A stretch of DNA of 64,000 nt from the NCBI GenBank assembly GCA_963798455.1, contig CAWCTD010000003.1:2108001-2172000 (forward strand), in the 5' to 3' direction. Each line of letters begins with the position of its first letter. The stretch's first letter is position 1. A program made the position numbers and the translations under genes. Under the pieces are notes generated by a model. The model saw only the letters and a list, made by a program, of their open reading frames with translations, was not told the origin of the DNA and did not search any database. Source of the stretch: CAWCTD01 sp963798455. GTDB taxonomy: Bacteria; Acidobacteriota; Terriglobia; Bryobacterales; Bryobacteraceae. This document shows, one piece after another, positions 9,578 to 18,151 of the stretch.

Positions 9578-9596
9578 GTCAGCCCCTCCGCCGCCG

Positions 9597-9911
9597 TTAC
9601 TTCGCCGCCGCCACTCGCTGAACTGTGACCGTTTCGCCCTTCATCGTTCCCGTCACTTCCACTTTCTTCCCCAGGAAAGCCATCACCTTGGCCGGATCGG
9701 ACACTTTGTAAACTTTTTGGTCCATGCCGACGAATACCGGCGCCGCACCGGTCTTGACGCACGACGTCACGCAATCAATGGACGCCTGTGACCCGTCCAT
9801 GTGCTTGGCGCCGCAATGGGAGTCGGATATGTATCCGGTGTACTCCGCCGCAAACGCCGTGGCGCATACCAGCAGCAGGCCGAGACAGCAAGCCACCACA
9901 ATCTTCTTCAT
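9597..9911 (-). CDS. Small secreted Cys-containing protein
   Basis: A 104-residue protein with a clear signal peptide (MKKIVVACCLGLLLVCATAFA). Mature sequence starts EYTGYISDSHCGAKHMDGSQASIDCVTSCVKTGAAPVFV and ends in an OB-like beta segment (KVMAFLGKKVEVTGTMKGETVTVQRV). The GYISDSHCGAKH pattern recurs in small acidobacterial exported proteins of unknown role. The three Cys could form a disulfide or bind metal. A ribosome site (ggaggcg) precedes the ATG. Confidence 0.75.
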   Translation of the reverse strand: MKKIVVACCLGLLLVCATAFAAEYTGYISDSHCGAKHMDGSQASIDCVTSCVKTGAAPVFVGMDQKVYKVSDPAKVMAFLGKKVEVTGTMKGETVTVQRVAAAK

Positions 9912-9982
9912 GGAACGCCTCCTCTGTGCCGCGAGTTACACTCGCGAATCTTCTTTCATTCTACCGAACTTCGGCGAACGAG

Positions 9983-10522
9983 CTAACGCTTCTTCCGCTT
10001 TGGCTGTGCCTTCCTCGCCGCAGCCGGCTGGGGCGCCGTCTGATCGGTGTTCGCCATGTCGAGGACCACTTTCCAGTTCCCGTCCGCTTGCTTCTTCCAG
10101 ATGGTTGCGTACTTGCCTCGATCGCTCACCTTCTTGCGGGAGGGGTCCGTGTAACTCATGCTGTAGTTTCCGTAATCGTAGGCCAGATCGCCGCCCTTGG
10201 CCACATCGACCTTGTCCACCGCCCAGGTCAGCGCTAAGTTCGGCATCGCCAGCATCCGAGTCCAAGAGGCCCGGATGGCAGGCTTGCCAACGGCGATGGG
10301 TTCGTTCTGGTCCAGCATGGCTGCGTCCTCGGCGTAGAACGACAGCCCCTTCTCGAGGTCTTTCGCGGCCACGGCCTGTGCGAATTCTGCCTCCAGGGCG
10401 CGGATCGCTTTCTCGTCCGCGGCAATGTTCACTTGCGGGGTGCTGGTGCAGCCGCCGAGTGACAGCAGAACGGCCGCGACCAGAATCGAGGGAACTACCA
10501 AATGCAGGTCAAGTTTCGTCAT
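9983..10522 (-). CDS. Lipoprotein with SnoaL/DUF4440-type NTF2 fold
   Basis: The ATG at 10522 gives a lipoprotein signal with lipobox LLSLGGC. The mature part, beginning ADEKAIRALEAEFAQAVAAKDLEKGLSFYAEDAAMLDQNEPIAVGKPAIRASW, is the NTF2-like DUF4440/SnoaL pattern, with the final strands YGNYSMSY and KYATIWKKQADGNWKVVLDMANTD. A basic tail (AARKAQPKRKKR) follows. An upstream in-frame ATG at 10585 would bury the signal peptide. The function of such periplasmic NTF2-like proteins is unknown. Confidence 0.8.
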   Translation of the reverse strand: MTKLDLHLVVPSILVAAVLLSLGGCTSTPQVNIAADEKAIRALEAEFAQAVAAKDLEKGLSFYAEDAAMLDQNEPIAVGKPAIRASWTRMLAMPNLALTWAVDKVDVAKGGDLAYDYGNYSMSYTDPSRKKVSDRGKYATIWKKQADGNWKVVLDMANTDQTAPQPAAARKAQPKRKKR

Positions 10523-10623
10523 TGGCTTCCTCCAGCCCATGCACGGGATTCCCGTCTGGGTATCCCGGATGGCCAAATTATACATCCGACCGCGCCGGGT
10601 GATGCGGCCTCCGCGGGTGGGCT

Positions 10624-10648
10624 GGACAAGACGGGAGTCTTATCCCAC
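10624..10648. repeat. Solo copy of a MITE half-repeat
   Basis: The 25-bp stretch containing gacgggagtcttatcccac is identical to 50672-50696, which lies inside the MITE-like element at 50637-50769. Here it lies in the 240-bp gap upstream of the VapBC pair, without the matching inverted arm or terminal repeats. Confidence 0.6.
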
Positions 10649-10747
10649 GGCTGAGCCCAACCGAGCACAATCAGGCAACTCCACGCGCGGCGCATCGCTC
10701 CTGGTGGTGAGCGGCAGGGCCATATTCAATGCTGGTATCGAATATGG

Positions 10748-10753
10748 TATACT
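10748..10753 (+). promoter_or_regulatory. Putative -10 box of the vapBC operon
   Basis: TATACT lies eight bases before the antitoxin ATG, next to two tggtat direct repeats (starting near 10734 and 10746) that could be antitoxin operator half-sites. If this is the promoter the leader would be very short or absent. Confidence 0.35.
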
Positions 10754-10761
10754 GGCGCGTC

Positions 10762-10965
10762 ATGGAAACAGCGCGCAAGATCACCGTCGAAGTGCCGCCG
10801 GCGCTTCTCGAGAAGGCACAACGAGCCAGCGGAGCCGGCATCACCCAGACCGTTCGTACCGGCCTGGAGTTGGTTGCGGCATCGCAGACCTACGCGCGGC
10901 TGCGCCAACTCCGGGGCAAGGTTCGCTTCACCCGCACGCTGGCTGAGCTGAAGGCCGACCGGTGA
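10762..10965 (+). CDS. vapB: VapB-type antitoxin
   Basis: A 67-residue protein, METARKITVEVPPALLEKAQRASG onward, with the ribbon-helix-helix pattern (a short beta strand then two helices: ITVEVPPALLEKA and ITQTVRTGLELVAASQTYARL). The acidic or basic C-terminal tail (GKVRFTRTLAELKADR) would wrap the toxin. The ATG at 10762 is preferred over a frame opening at 10729, since the extra residues look random. It overlaps the toxin start by four bases, the usual translational coupling. Confidence 0.85.
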   Translation: METARKITVEVPPALLEKAQRASGAGITQTVRTGLELVAASQTYARLRQLRGKVRFTRTLAELKADR

Positions 10966-11354
10966 TCGCGGCCGACACCAGCACATGGATCGCCTTCCTG
11001 CAAGGAGATGAAGGCGAGGACGCGGAACTGCTCGACAGGGCGCTCCAGGACCGGCAGGTGCTGATGGCGCCCGTTGTGCTCACCGAAGTGCTGAGTGACC
11101 CGAAGCTTTCTTCCGAGGTCTCACAAACCCTCTCGGAATTACCGCTCATGGAGATCAAACCCGGTTATTGGCAACGGGCAGGCGCGTTGCGGGCGGATGT
11201 GCTGGCAAAGCGCCGCAAGGCGCGCCTCGGCGATGCCTTGATCGCCCAGAGCTGTATTGATCGCGGGATTCCTCTCCTTACGCGGGACCGGGACTTCCAG
11301 GCGTTTGCCGAAGCGGCCGGCCTCGATCTCGTGATCGGGCCCGTGAGGGACTGA
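10962..11354 (+). CDS. vapC: VapC-type PIN-domain toxin
   Basis: PIN-domain ribonuclease. The acidic active-site residues are visible: VIAADTSTWIAF (first Asp), the Glu in VLTEVL, KARLGDALIAQSCI (third Asp) and LLTRDRDFQAFAEAAGL (fourth Asp). The 130-residue length is typical. The GTG start at 10962 overlaps the antitoxin TGA. VapC toxins cleave tRNA or rRNA; the specific target cannot be read from sequence. Confidence 0.9.
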   Translation: MIAADTSTWIAFLQGDEGEDAELLDRALQDRQVLMAPVVLTEVLSDPKLSSEVSQTLSELPLMEIKPGYWQRAGALRADVLAKRRKARLGDALIAQSCIDRGIPLLTRDRDFQAFAEAAGLDLVIGPVRD

Positions 11355-11397
11355 ACACACCTACTCCTGCGGCCAAGGCGCCTGAGGCCATAAGCTC

Positions 11398-12552
11398 TCA
11401 CCCGTCGGCTTCCATCCCGGCGGCGTAGGATTTCATGCGTGCGAGCCGGGTACGGAAGGCCTGGTGGAGACCGTCGGAGGTCTGGCGCAGCGTGCGTTGC
11501 GAGTTGGTAAAGCGGTTGAGGGTGGTAGCGTAGTCCACTTGCTTGATCCACTCCCCGGGGATGGCCGACCCGCCGCTGAGGGCGCCCGAGATTCCCCCCG
11601 ACACCGCCGCCAGGCAGTCCGTATCCCGCCCCAGGTTGACGGCGGCGAGGATCGCGTCCTTCGGATTGCCCTTCACCATGCGAAAGACCGCCAGGCCCCG
11701 GGTGATGACCTCGTTGGCCGATGACTGGGCGTAAGGGGTGCCGGAGCCACTGTAGATGGCATCGAAAGCCTGGCGCATTTCGCGGAAGTCCTTCGAGGAC
11801 GCGGTGGCAGCCAAGCCGCGGTCGATCTCCCGCAGGATGGTGTCCTTCATGGTCCAGCCCGGAACGCCGTCGTGCAGGATTCCGAGAACGCTGTCCACCG
11901 TGGCGCCCGGCTTGGTGGCGGCCGCGATGCTCATGGCAGTGACAGCAGCCCATTGAAGACCGCGGCTGTTGGTGGTCTGGTAAAGCTGCCCCACTTCGAA
12001 AACGTCGGCCAGCGCGCCGGCCGGGTCGCCCGCGTTGATGAGGCCGATGGGGTGGCAGGCGCGGGAGAAGGAGTTCAGGCCGGAGTAGTCGCAGTAACGC
12101 CCAAGATCCCGCGCGGGGATATCGGTCTTGGCCATGGCCAGCAACATGGCTTCGAAGGGCTCGGAGACCATGCCGGCGCTTTCCGGCTTGATGTCGCGGA
12201 CCCACATGGCGCGGACGTCTTCGGCGTTGACCCGGTCCTTCTTCTCGATGATGGCGGTAATCATGAGCTTCTGCCGCTCGACGCCGTCTTCGGTGGTGCC
12301 GGGTTCGCGGTTCCAGCCGTTGCGGTAATGCTGATACGAGCGCAGACGGTCGTGAGTGCCGTACTCCTTTTCTATGCGGTCATAGGACCAGCCTTCGACG
12401 ACAGCGCCCATGGATGAGCCGATATGGCAGGCGGCAATACATCCGAAGAATTTGTCCTGCAGCGAGACCCGGCCCCCTTGAGCGGCCGCTTGCGAGGCGG
12501 CGGCGAGAGCCAACGGTGGGGCAGCCAGCAGACTTCGTCGCGAGATAGACAT
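11398..12552 (-). CDS. Tat-exported ADP-ribosylglycohydrolase family protein
   Basis: DraG/ADP-ribosylglycohydrolase fold. A Tat-type signal (ISRRSLLAAPPLALAAASQAAAQG) supports the ATG at 12552 over one at 12588. The catalytic scaffold shows DKFFGCIAACHIGSSMGAVVEGW at the N-terminus and the metal-site motif VNLGRDTDCLAAVSGGISGALSG near residue 330. Family members remove ADP-ribose from proteins or process ADP-ribosylated small molecules. The export signal makes a role in the periplasm on an unknown substrate likelier than DraG-type nitrogenase control. Convergent with vapC. Confidence 0.85.
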   Translation of the reverse strand: MSISRRSLLAAPPLALAAASQAAAQGGRVSLQDKFFGCIAACHIGSSMGAVVEGWSYDRIEKEYGTHDRLRSYQHYRNGWNREPGTTEDGVERQKLMITAIIEKKDRVNAEDVRAMWVRDIKPESAGMVSEPFEAMLLAMAKTDIPARDLGRYCDYSGLNSFSRACHPIGLINAGDPAGALADVFEVGQLYQTTNSRGLQWAAVTAMSIAAATKPGATVDSVLGILHDGVPGWTMKDTILREIDRGLAATASSKDFREMRQAFDAIYSGSGTPYAQSSANEVITRGLAVFRMVKGNPKDAILAAVNLGRDTDCLAAVSGGISGALSGGSAIPGEWIKQVDYATTLNRFTNSQRTLRQTSDGLHQAFRTRLARMKSYAAGMEADG

Positions 12553-12723
12553 ACACCTCTTCTCCACGGTTTTCGATTTGGCTTCCATGCCACCGTCGAT
12601 TTTACACCCGGCCGCCCGCGGTGACGGCAGTCACAGGCGCGCACGGAACTTCGCGTGCTAGCCTTTCTACAAGGAGAGGCGGCTTTGCGCCTCGGCAACG
12701 ATAGAACTCAAGACCTTGTATCG

Positions 12724-13797
12724 TCAGCGGGATTCGACGATCGCGAGTTCCTCCTGCTCGATGACGAACCGAACCCCGACGAGGATCAAGGCCTGCGCTA
12801 GAAGGCCCAACAGCGCTGAGAACTGCTCCCTGTAGAAGCTAAAGACCTGCGTAAAGAGAATCGACACGAGAAGGCTTCGCTCAAACATCTCGAAGGCGCG
12901 CAGCCTCGATCTGTAGATGCGAATCACGCCCAGCAGCGTGAACACGCCGGCCAGAAGCGAGGACGTCAGTTGCATTCCTTCCACGAAAGTCAGATCCCGA
13001 ATCTTCTCGGCGACATGAGCGAACAGGCCGACGCGCGCCATGGGGGCCCAGCCGAGGCCGAAGAGGAACACCAGCACGACGGCGTAGACCAGACTGACCG
13101 CTAGCTGGGCCACGAAGAAGGCGATGATTGCGGCCGGGAATCCGCGCAGCCGGGCGGCCCTGCGGTAGAACTCCCGTAAAGCGGACCTGCTCCGGATGAC
13201 GAATCCGGGCCTGGCGGGCGGGATCAATTCGGCCCGGTTGATCAGATCCCGGACCGCCGGCACGAGAGGGTGCGCGGGGTCGCTGCGGCTGAGGTAGAGC
13301 AGCGCAAGGTCCCGGTCCTCCTCATCCAGTCCGTGAAGGGCGAGCTCCTCCATCAGCCTCAGCGCATTCACCAGGTACTCCTGGCGAGAGTATTCGGATC
13401 GTGTCCGGAGGGCGTGCATCGCGAGGGCGGTCAGGACGAAGGCCACGTAGATCAAAGCCACAGCCGGCGCGTAAAAATAGTCGTTGTCGGCGGTGACGAA
13501 CTTTCCCACCTCGTCGATAAAGGCTCCGAAGCCAAGTCCGGCCAGGGCCGAGGCCAGACGGTGGGCGGTCTTACTGAGAAAGGTGAGAAGAATGACGATC
13601 GCCGCCAGCATCAACAGGCCGCCCCAAAGCACGTGCGCGACGTGCAACCGGCCGTGGCCGAGCCTGGGGTATCCGGCGAGTTCCAGAAAGACGCGGATCC
13701 CCAGAACGGCGGCCACCGCCGTCACCAGGAAGATCTCCAGGTGGGACCAGGCATCGAGGTTGCGGATGAAGAAGTACCGCGGCGCTGTCCTTGGCAT
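12724..13797 (-). CDS. Multi-pass membrane protein of unknown function
   Basis: A 357-residue protein with about seven hydrophobic segments. Four are near the N-terminus (LEIFLVTAVAAVLGIRVFLEL, VLWGGLLMLAAIVILLTFL, a short LGFGAFIDEVGKFVT motif that is recognisable in a conserved bacterial membrane family, and VALIYVAFVLTALAMHAL). A soluble stretch of about 90 residues follows, then AAIIAFFVAQLAVSLVYAVVL and two more. The GAFIDEVGKFVTADNDYF motif contains acidic and polar residues that could sit at a membrane face. No catalytic motif recognised. Divergent from the DoxX gene. Confidence 0.75.
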   Translation of the reverse strand: MPRTAPRYFFIRNLDAWSHLEIFLVTAVAAVLGIRVFLELAGYPRLGHGRLHVAHVLWGGLLMLAAIVILLTFLSKTAHRLASALAGLGFGAFIDEVGKFVTADNDYFYAPAVALIYVAFVLTALAMHALRTRSEYSRQEYLVNALRLMEELALHGLDEEDRDLALLYLSRSDPAHPLVPAVRDLINRAELIPPARPGFVIRSRSALREFYRRAARLRGFPAAIIAFFVAQLAVSLVYAVVLVFLFGLGWAPMARVGLFAHVAEKIRDLTFVEGMQLTSSLLAGVFTLLGVIRIYRSRLRAFEMFERSLLVSILFTQVFSFYREQFSALLGLLAQALILVGVRFVIEQEELAIVESR

Positions 13798-13884
13798 AAT
13801 GGCTACTGGTAGGATACATCGGACGCCCGTGAGCGGACGAGCCGGGCGATGGAGACCGAGGATAGCCGGGAGGGACGGGAAAAC

Positions 13885-14334
13885 ATGTCACTGATGGATC
13901 GCCTCACCTGCTCCGCAGCGCCGAGTTCCACGATTCTGATCCGCTTGCTGGTCGGAGGCGTCTTCCTTTCGGAGGGCATCCAGAAATTCCTGTTCCCCGA
14001 CAGCCTCGGAGCCGGCCGCTTCATGAAAATCGGCATCCCGGACCCGGCTCTGATGGCGCCCTTCGTGGGAGTCGTCGAGATCGTCTTCGGCTTGCTGGTG
14101 ATCGCCGGCTTTCTCACGCGATTGTCGGCGGTCCCGCTGCTATGCGTCATCTCGACCGCCATTGTCACCACCAAGTTTCCGATGCTGTCCCGATCGGGCT
14201 TCTGGGCCATGGCGCACGAAGCCCGCACGGACTACTGCATGTTCCTGGGACTCCTGTACCTGGTGATCTCGGGCGGCGGGGCGCTTTCCGCCGACCGCGT
14301 GTTCCGGCCTCGCCCTCCCAGAACTCCAACCTAG
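13885..14334 (+). CDS. DoxX family membrane protein
   Basis: A four-helix DoxX protein of about 149 residues, starting MSLMDRLTC. Typical features are ILIRLLVGGVFLSEGIQKFLFP, GAGRFMKIGIPDPALMAPFVGVVEIVFGLLVIAGFLTRLSAVPLL and a fourth helix near YCMFLGLLYLVISGGG. The ATG at 13885 follows gggagggacgg. An in-frame ATG at 13849 has no ribosome site. DoxX-like proteins are linked to quinone or thiol redox at the membrane, but the role here is not known. Confidence 0.85.
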   Translation: MSLMDRLTCSAAPSSTILIRLLVGGVFLSEGIQKFLFPDSLGAGRFMKIGIPDPALMAPFVGVVEIVFGLLVIAGFLTRLSAVPLLCVISTAIVTTKFPMLSRSGFWAMAHEARTDYCMFLGLLYLVISGGGALSADRVFRPRPPRTPT

Positions 14335-14367
14335 CCTCCGCTCCTTTTATCCTTTACTTTCAGCCAT

Positions 14368-14394
14368 ATAAGATGCTAGGCTTAAAGATCTTAT
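14368..14394 (+). promoter_or_regulatory. Palindrome just before deoA, possible operator
   Basis: ataagat and atcttat form a perfect 7-bp inverted repeat with a 13-bp spacer, ending four bases before the deoA start. This is the only strong symmetry in the 64-bp gap before the nucleoside operon, so it may bind a repressor or fold around the ribosome site. No regulator gene is adjacent. Confidence 0.35.
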
Positions 14395-14398
14395 CAGA

Positions 14399-15703
14399 AT
14401 GCGAACTGTTGACCTGATTCAGCGCAAGCGGGACGGCGAGGAACTGGCGCCGGAGGAGATTACTTCGCTGGTCGAGGGGTACACGGCAGGCCAAGTGCCC
14501 GACTACCAGATGTCGGCCTTCCTGATGGCCGTGTTCTTCCAGGGGATGAGCGACAAAGAGGTTTCCTCGCTGACCGACTGCATGTTGCGCTCGGGCGGGA
14601 AGATCGACCTCTCTTCGGTCCCCGGAGCGAAAGTGGACAAGCACTCCACCGGCGGCGTGGGCGACAAGACCAGTTTGATCGCGGCTCCGCTGGCCGCCTC
14701 GGCCGGCGTGGTCGTGCCGATGATCTCGGGGCGCGCCTTAGGGCACACCGGCGGCACACTGGACAAGCTGGAATCGATTCCCGGGTTTCGGACCGACCTC
14801 AGCATCGAGGACGCTACCGAGCAGCTCAAGTCGATTGGCATTTGCTACATGGGACAGAGCGCGCACCTGGCCCCCGCGGACGGGAAGCTCTACGCGCTTC
14901 GCGACGTCACCGGCACCGTCGCGTCGATCCCATTGATCGCCTCTTCCATCATGTCCAAGAAGCTGGCGGCCGGATTGGACGCTCTGGTGCTGGATGTCAA
15001 GGTGGGCTCCGGCGCCTTCATGAAGAAGCAGGTCGATGCCAGGCGCCTGGCGCAGTTGATGGTCGCCATTGGCCGCCGCGTGGACAAGCGCGTCCAGGCC
15101 CTTATCACCGATATGAACCAGCCCCTCGGCTATGCCGTGGGCAACGCCCTGGAGGTCATGGAGGCGTCCCAGACGTTGCAGAACGTGGGACCGACCGATC
15201 TCACCCGTCTCTCGCTCGAATTGGCCGCGCGGATGATCTATCTGGCGAAGATCACCAAGACCCTGGACGAGGCCCGCAGCATGGCCCAGCAAAAGCTTCT
15301 GGACGGCTCCGGCTACCGCAAGTTCAAGGACGCGATTCAGGCGCAAGGCGGCAACCCCAAGGTGCTCGACAAGTTCGAACTGCTCCCCAACGCCACGGGC
15401 GCGCGAGAGATCACCTCACCCCGCGCCGGATTCATGAGCGCGATCGACGCCGAGGACATAGGCCGCGCCACCGCCCTGATTGGAGCCGGGCGGCAAACCA
15501 AAGACGACACGATCGACCCCGCGGTGGGCGTGATCCTGGAGATCAAGGCGGGAGAGAAGGTCGAAACGGGCTCCGTTCTCGGCCGTCTCTACTACACCAG
15601 TGACGAGCACCTGGAGGAAGCCGCCGAAATCATGGAAGATGCCTTCCGGATTTCGTCGCACGCTCCCGAAGAGCGCGAGCTGATTCTGGAAGTTGTCGGC
15701 TGA
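14399..15703 (+). CDS. deoA: Thymidine / pyrimidine-nucleoside phosphorylase
   Basis: Phosphorolysis of thymidine, deoxyuridine or uridine to base plus (deoxy)ribose-1-phosphate. The N-terminal helical lobe MRTVDLIQRKRDGEELAPEEI and the glycosyltransferase motif KVDKHSTGGVGDKTSLIAAPLAA are diagnostic. MISGRALGHTGGTLDKLESIPGF and VLDVKVGSGAFMKK match the phosphate and base sites. The 434-residue length is exactly that of the family, including the C-terminal domain. It is the first gene of a compact plus-strand operon with a nucleoside transporter, purine nucleoside phosphorylase, cytidine deaminase and an amidohydrolase. Confidence 0.95.
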   Translation: MRTVDLIQRKRDGEELAPEEITSLVEGYTAGQVPDYQMSAFLMAVFFQGMSDKEVSSLTDCMLRSGGKIDLSSVPGAKVDKHSTGGVGDKTSLIAAPLAASAGVVVPMISGRALGHTGGTLDKLESIPGFRTDLSIEDATEQLKSIGICYMGQSAHLAPADGKLYALRDVTGTVASIPLIASSIMSKKLAAGLDALVLDVKVGSGAFMKKQVDARRLAQLMVAIGRRVDKRVQALITDMNQPLGYAVGNALEVMEASQTLQNVGPTDLTRLSLELAARMIYLAKITKTLDEARSMAQQKLLDGSGYRKFKDAIQAQGGNPKVLDKFELLPNATGAREITSPRAGFMSAIDAEDIGRATALIGAGRQTKDDTIDPAVGVILEIKAGEKVETGSVLGRLYYTSDEHLEEAAEIMEDAFRISSHAPEERELILEVVG

Positions 15704-15715
15704 TCGCGTCAGGCC

Positions 15716-16940
15716 ATGGGCCGGTTCACGGGGCTCCTCGGAATAGTGGCCATCCTGGCGGTGGCCTGCTTGTTCTCCTCGAAGCGGAAAGCCATCCGGC
15801 CGAGCCTGCTGCTGTGGGGGCTGGGCCTTCAATTCACGTTCGCCTTCCTGGTGCTGAGGACCGGCTTCGGAAAGCTGTTCGAGGTGGCGAGCCTGGCGGT
15901 GAGTGCGCTCCTGGAGTATGCCGAGGCCGGCAGCCAGTTCGTGTTTGGAGATCTCGGAATGAAGGCCGGCAAGTTCGGCGTGGTCTTCGCTTTCCAGGTT
16001 CTGCCCATCATCATCTTCATTGCCTCCCTTTTCTCGATCCTCTACTACCTGGGCGTGATGCAGGTGTTCGTGCGCGGCATGGCGATCCTGATGCAGCGGG
16101 TCATGGGGGCCAGCGGGGCCGAATCGACCAACGTGGCGGCCAGCATCTTCATGGGCCAGACCGAGGCGCCGCTCACCATCCGGCCTTTCCTCGCGGGGAT
16201 GACGCAGTCCGAACTGTTCACGGTGATGACCAGCGGCATGGCGCACGTCTCGGGCGCCGTCATGGCCGCCTACGTGGTGGTCGCCGGGGTGGAGATCAAG
16301 CACCTGCTGACGGCCGTGATCATGACCGCGCCGGCCACCATCATGCTTGCCAAGTTGCTTATGCCCGAGGTGGATACGCCTGTCACAGCGGGGAAGGTCG
16401 ATATCAAGATCGAGAAGCCCGGCGTCAACATCATCGACGCGGCCGCCCGCGGGGCCGGCGATGGATTGCAGTTGGCGCTGAATGTCGGCGGCATGCTGAT
16501 TGCTTTCCTGGCGCTGATCGCTCTGGTCAACGGCCTTCTGGGATGGGTACACGGCCTGCCGGGGCTGGCCTGGCTGCCGACGTCGCTGCGAGCGGATTTT
16601 CGGCATCGTCTTCGCGCCGGTGGCCTGGCTGCTGGGCGTGAGCTGGAAGGACGCCACCACGGTCGGGAACCTGCTGGGCACGCGGCTGGTGCTGAATGAG
16701 TTCGTCTCGTTCAAGCTGCTGGGGCCGCTCAAACCGCAGCTCGATCCCCGCTCGTTCACCATCGCCACTTACGCGCTGTGCGGATTTGCGAACTTCAGCT
16801 CGATCGCCATCCAGATCGGCGGGATCGGCGCCCTGGCGCCCACCCGCAAGTCGGACCTCGCGCGGCTGGGGCTGAAAGCCGTGGCCGCCGGCACCATGGC
16901 GAACTTCATGTCCGCCTGCATCGCGGGCATGCTCCTGTAA
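15716..16940 (+). CDS. nupC: Concentrative nucleoside transporter NupC (one-base frameshift)
   Basis: CNT-family sodium- or proton-driven nucleoside uptake protein. The first frame (15716 to about 16590) carries the family core, including YLGVMQVFVRGMAILMQRVMGASGAESTNVAASIFMGQTEAPL and GMAHVSGAVMAAYV. At 16588-16594 (cgctgcgagcgg) the frame slips: coding continues as RIFGIVFAPVAWLLGVSWKDA in the next frame to the stop at 16940, with SFTIATYALCGFANFSSIAIQIGGIG. Joined length is about 408 residues, normal for CNT. One surplus base explains everything, so a sequencing error is the simplest reading; a real null allele cannot be excluded. Thirteen bases after deoA. Confidence 0.88.
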
Positions 16941-16956
16941 TACCCTGAAGGTTGCC

Positions 16957-17766
16957 ATGTACGATGCAGCGCTTGAATACCTGGCAGGCAGAACTGACCG
17001 CCGCCCCACCGTAGCCGTCGTGCTCGGAAGCGGCCTGGGCGGGTTTGCGGAAGAACTGGCCGAGAGAGTCGAGATCCCGTATTCCGAGATCCCCGGCTGG
17101 CCGCATTCCACGGCCATCGGCCACGCCGGCCGCCTGGTCCTCGGCAGGCTGGGCTCGCTCGAGGTGGCGGTAATGTCGGGACGCGCCCATCTGTATGAAG
17201 GCTACACGCCGGCCCAGGTCACCTTCGGCGTGCGTGTCCTCGGCAAGCTGGGGGTCCGCGGGATCGTTTTCACCAATGCCGCCGGCGGCATCAACCTGGC
17301 CTTCCAGCGCGGCGGCCTGGTGCTGATCTCCGACCACATCAACCTGCAAGGCTGCAATCCCCTGGCGGGGCCCAACGACGACTCGCTCGGGCCGCGGTTC
17401 CCGGACATGTCGGAAGCTTACTCCGAGAAGTACCGGAGGATCGCCAGGGAAGTCGCGGCCGAGCTGGGCATTCATCTCCGCGAAGGGGTCTACGCCGGGG
17501 TGCTGGGCCCCAGCTACGAGACGCCGGCCGAGATCCGCGCCTTGCGGACGATCGGGGCGGACCTGGTGGGCATGTCCACCGTGCCCGAGGTGATCGCCGC
17601 CAACCACACGGGCATCCGCGTGCTGGCCATTTCCTGCGTCACCAACATGGCGGCTGGGCTTCAGATCGAGAAGATCTCGCACGAGGAGGTGCTGGAGACC
17701 GGCGCTATGGTCCGCGATACTCTCGTCCTTTTTCTGACGGCCCTGCTGCCGCGGCTGGAACTGTGA
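16957..17766 (+). CDS. punA: Purine nucleoside phosphorylase I
   Basis: Trimeric PNP splitting inosine and guanosine. Diagnostic motifs are VVLGSGLGGFAEEL (phosphate site), PYSEIPGWPHSTAIGHAGRLV, MSGRAHLYEGYTPAQVTFGVRVL, FTNAAGGIN and the base-binding end VGMSTVPEVIAANHTGIRVLAISCVTN. The 269-residue length fits. It begins 16 bp after nupC and stops two bases before cdd. Confidence 0.94.
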   Translation: MYDAALEYLAGRTDRRPTVAVVLGSGLGGFAEELAERVEIPYSEIPGWPHSTAIGHAGRLVLGRLGSLEVAVMSGRAHLYEGYTPAQVTFGVRVLGKLGVRGIVFTNAAGGINLAFQRGGLVLISDHINLQGCNPLAGPNDDSLGPRFPDMSEAYSEKYRRIAREVAAELGIHLREGVYAGVLGPSYETPAEIRALRTIGADLVGMSTVPEVIAANHTGIRVLAISCVTNMAAGLQIEKISHEEVLETGAMVRDTLVLFLTALLPRLEL

Positions 17767-17767
17767 T

Positions 17768-18151
17768 ATGAACCTTCTTTGCCAGGCCGCGCTGGACGCC
17801 CGCGAGAACGCTCACGCACCCTTCTCCAACTTCAAGGTGGGCGCGGCGCTGGAAGGCGACGACGGCCGGATCCACACCGGCTGCAACGTAGAGAACGCCA
17901 CATACAGCCTGACGCTGTGCGCGGAGCGGGTGGCGGTCTTCAAGGCGCTGTCCGAGGGCGCGCGCGGGTTCCGGCGGATCGCCGTCGCCGCCGACACGCC
18001 CACTCCCACGCCGCCCTGCGGCTCCTGCCGGCAGATCCTCTGGGAGTTCTGCGGCGACATAGAGGTGATCCTGGTGAACCTGGAAGGGAAGACCGAGAGC
18101 TTCCGTCTCCGGGAGCTGTTCCCGAGGCCTTTCGATGCGTCTTATCTGTAG
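17768..18151 (+). CDS. cdd: Cytidine deaminase
   Basis: Zn-dependent hydrolytic deamination of cytidine and deoxycytidine. The homotetrameric short form (127 residues) shows FKVGAALEGDDGRIHTGCNVENATYSLTLCAERVAVFKALSEG with the zinc Cys and catalytic Glu in CAE, and TPPCGSCRQILWEFC with the remaining zinc ligands. It starts two bases after punA, and its last 17 bases overlap the next gene. Confidence 0.95.
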   Translation: MNLLCQAALDARENAHAPFSNFKVGAALEGDDGRIHTGCNVENATYSLTLCAERVAVFKALSEGARGFRRIAVAADTPTPTPPCGSCRQILWEFCGDIEVILVNLEGKTESFRLRELFPRPFDASYL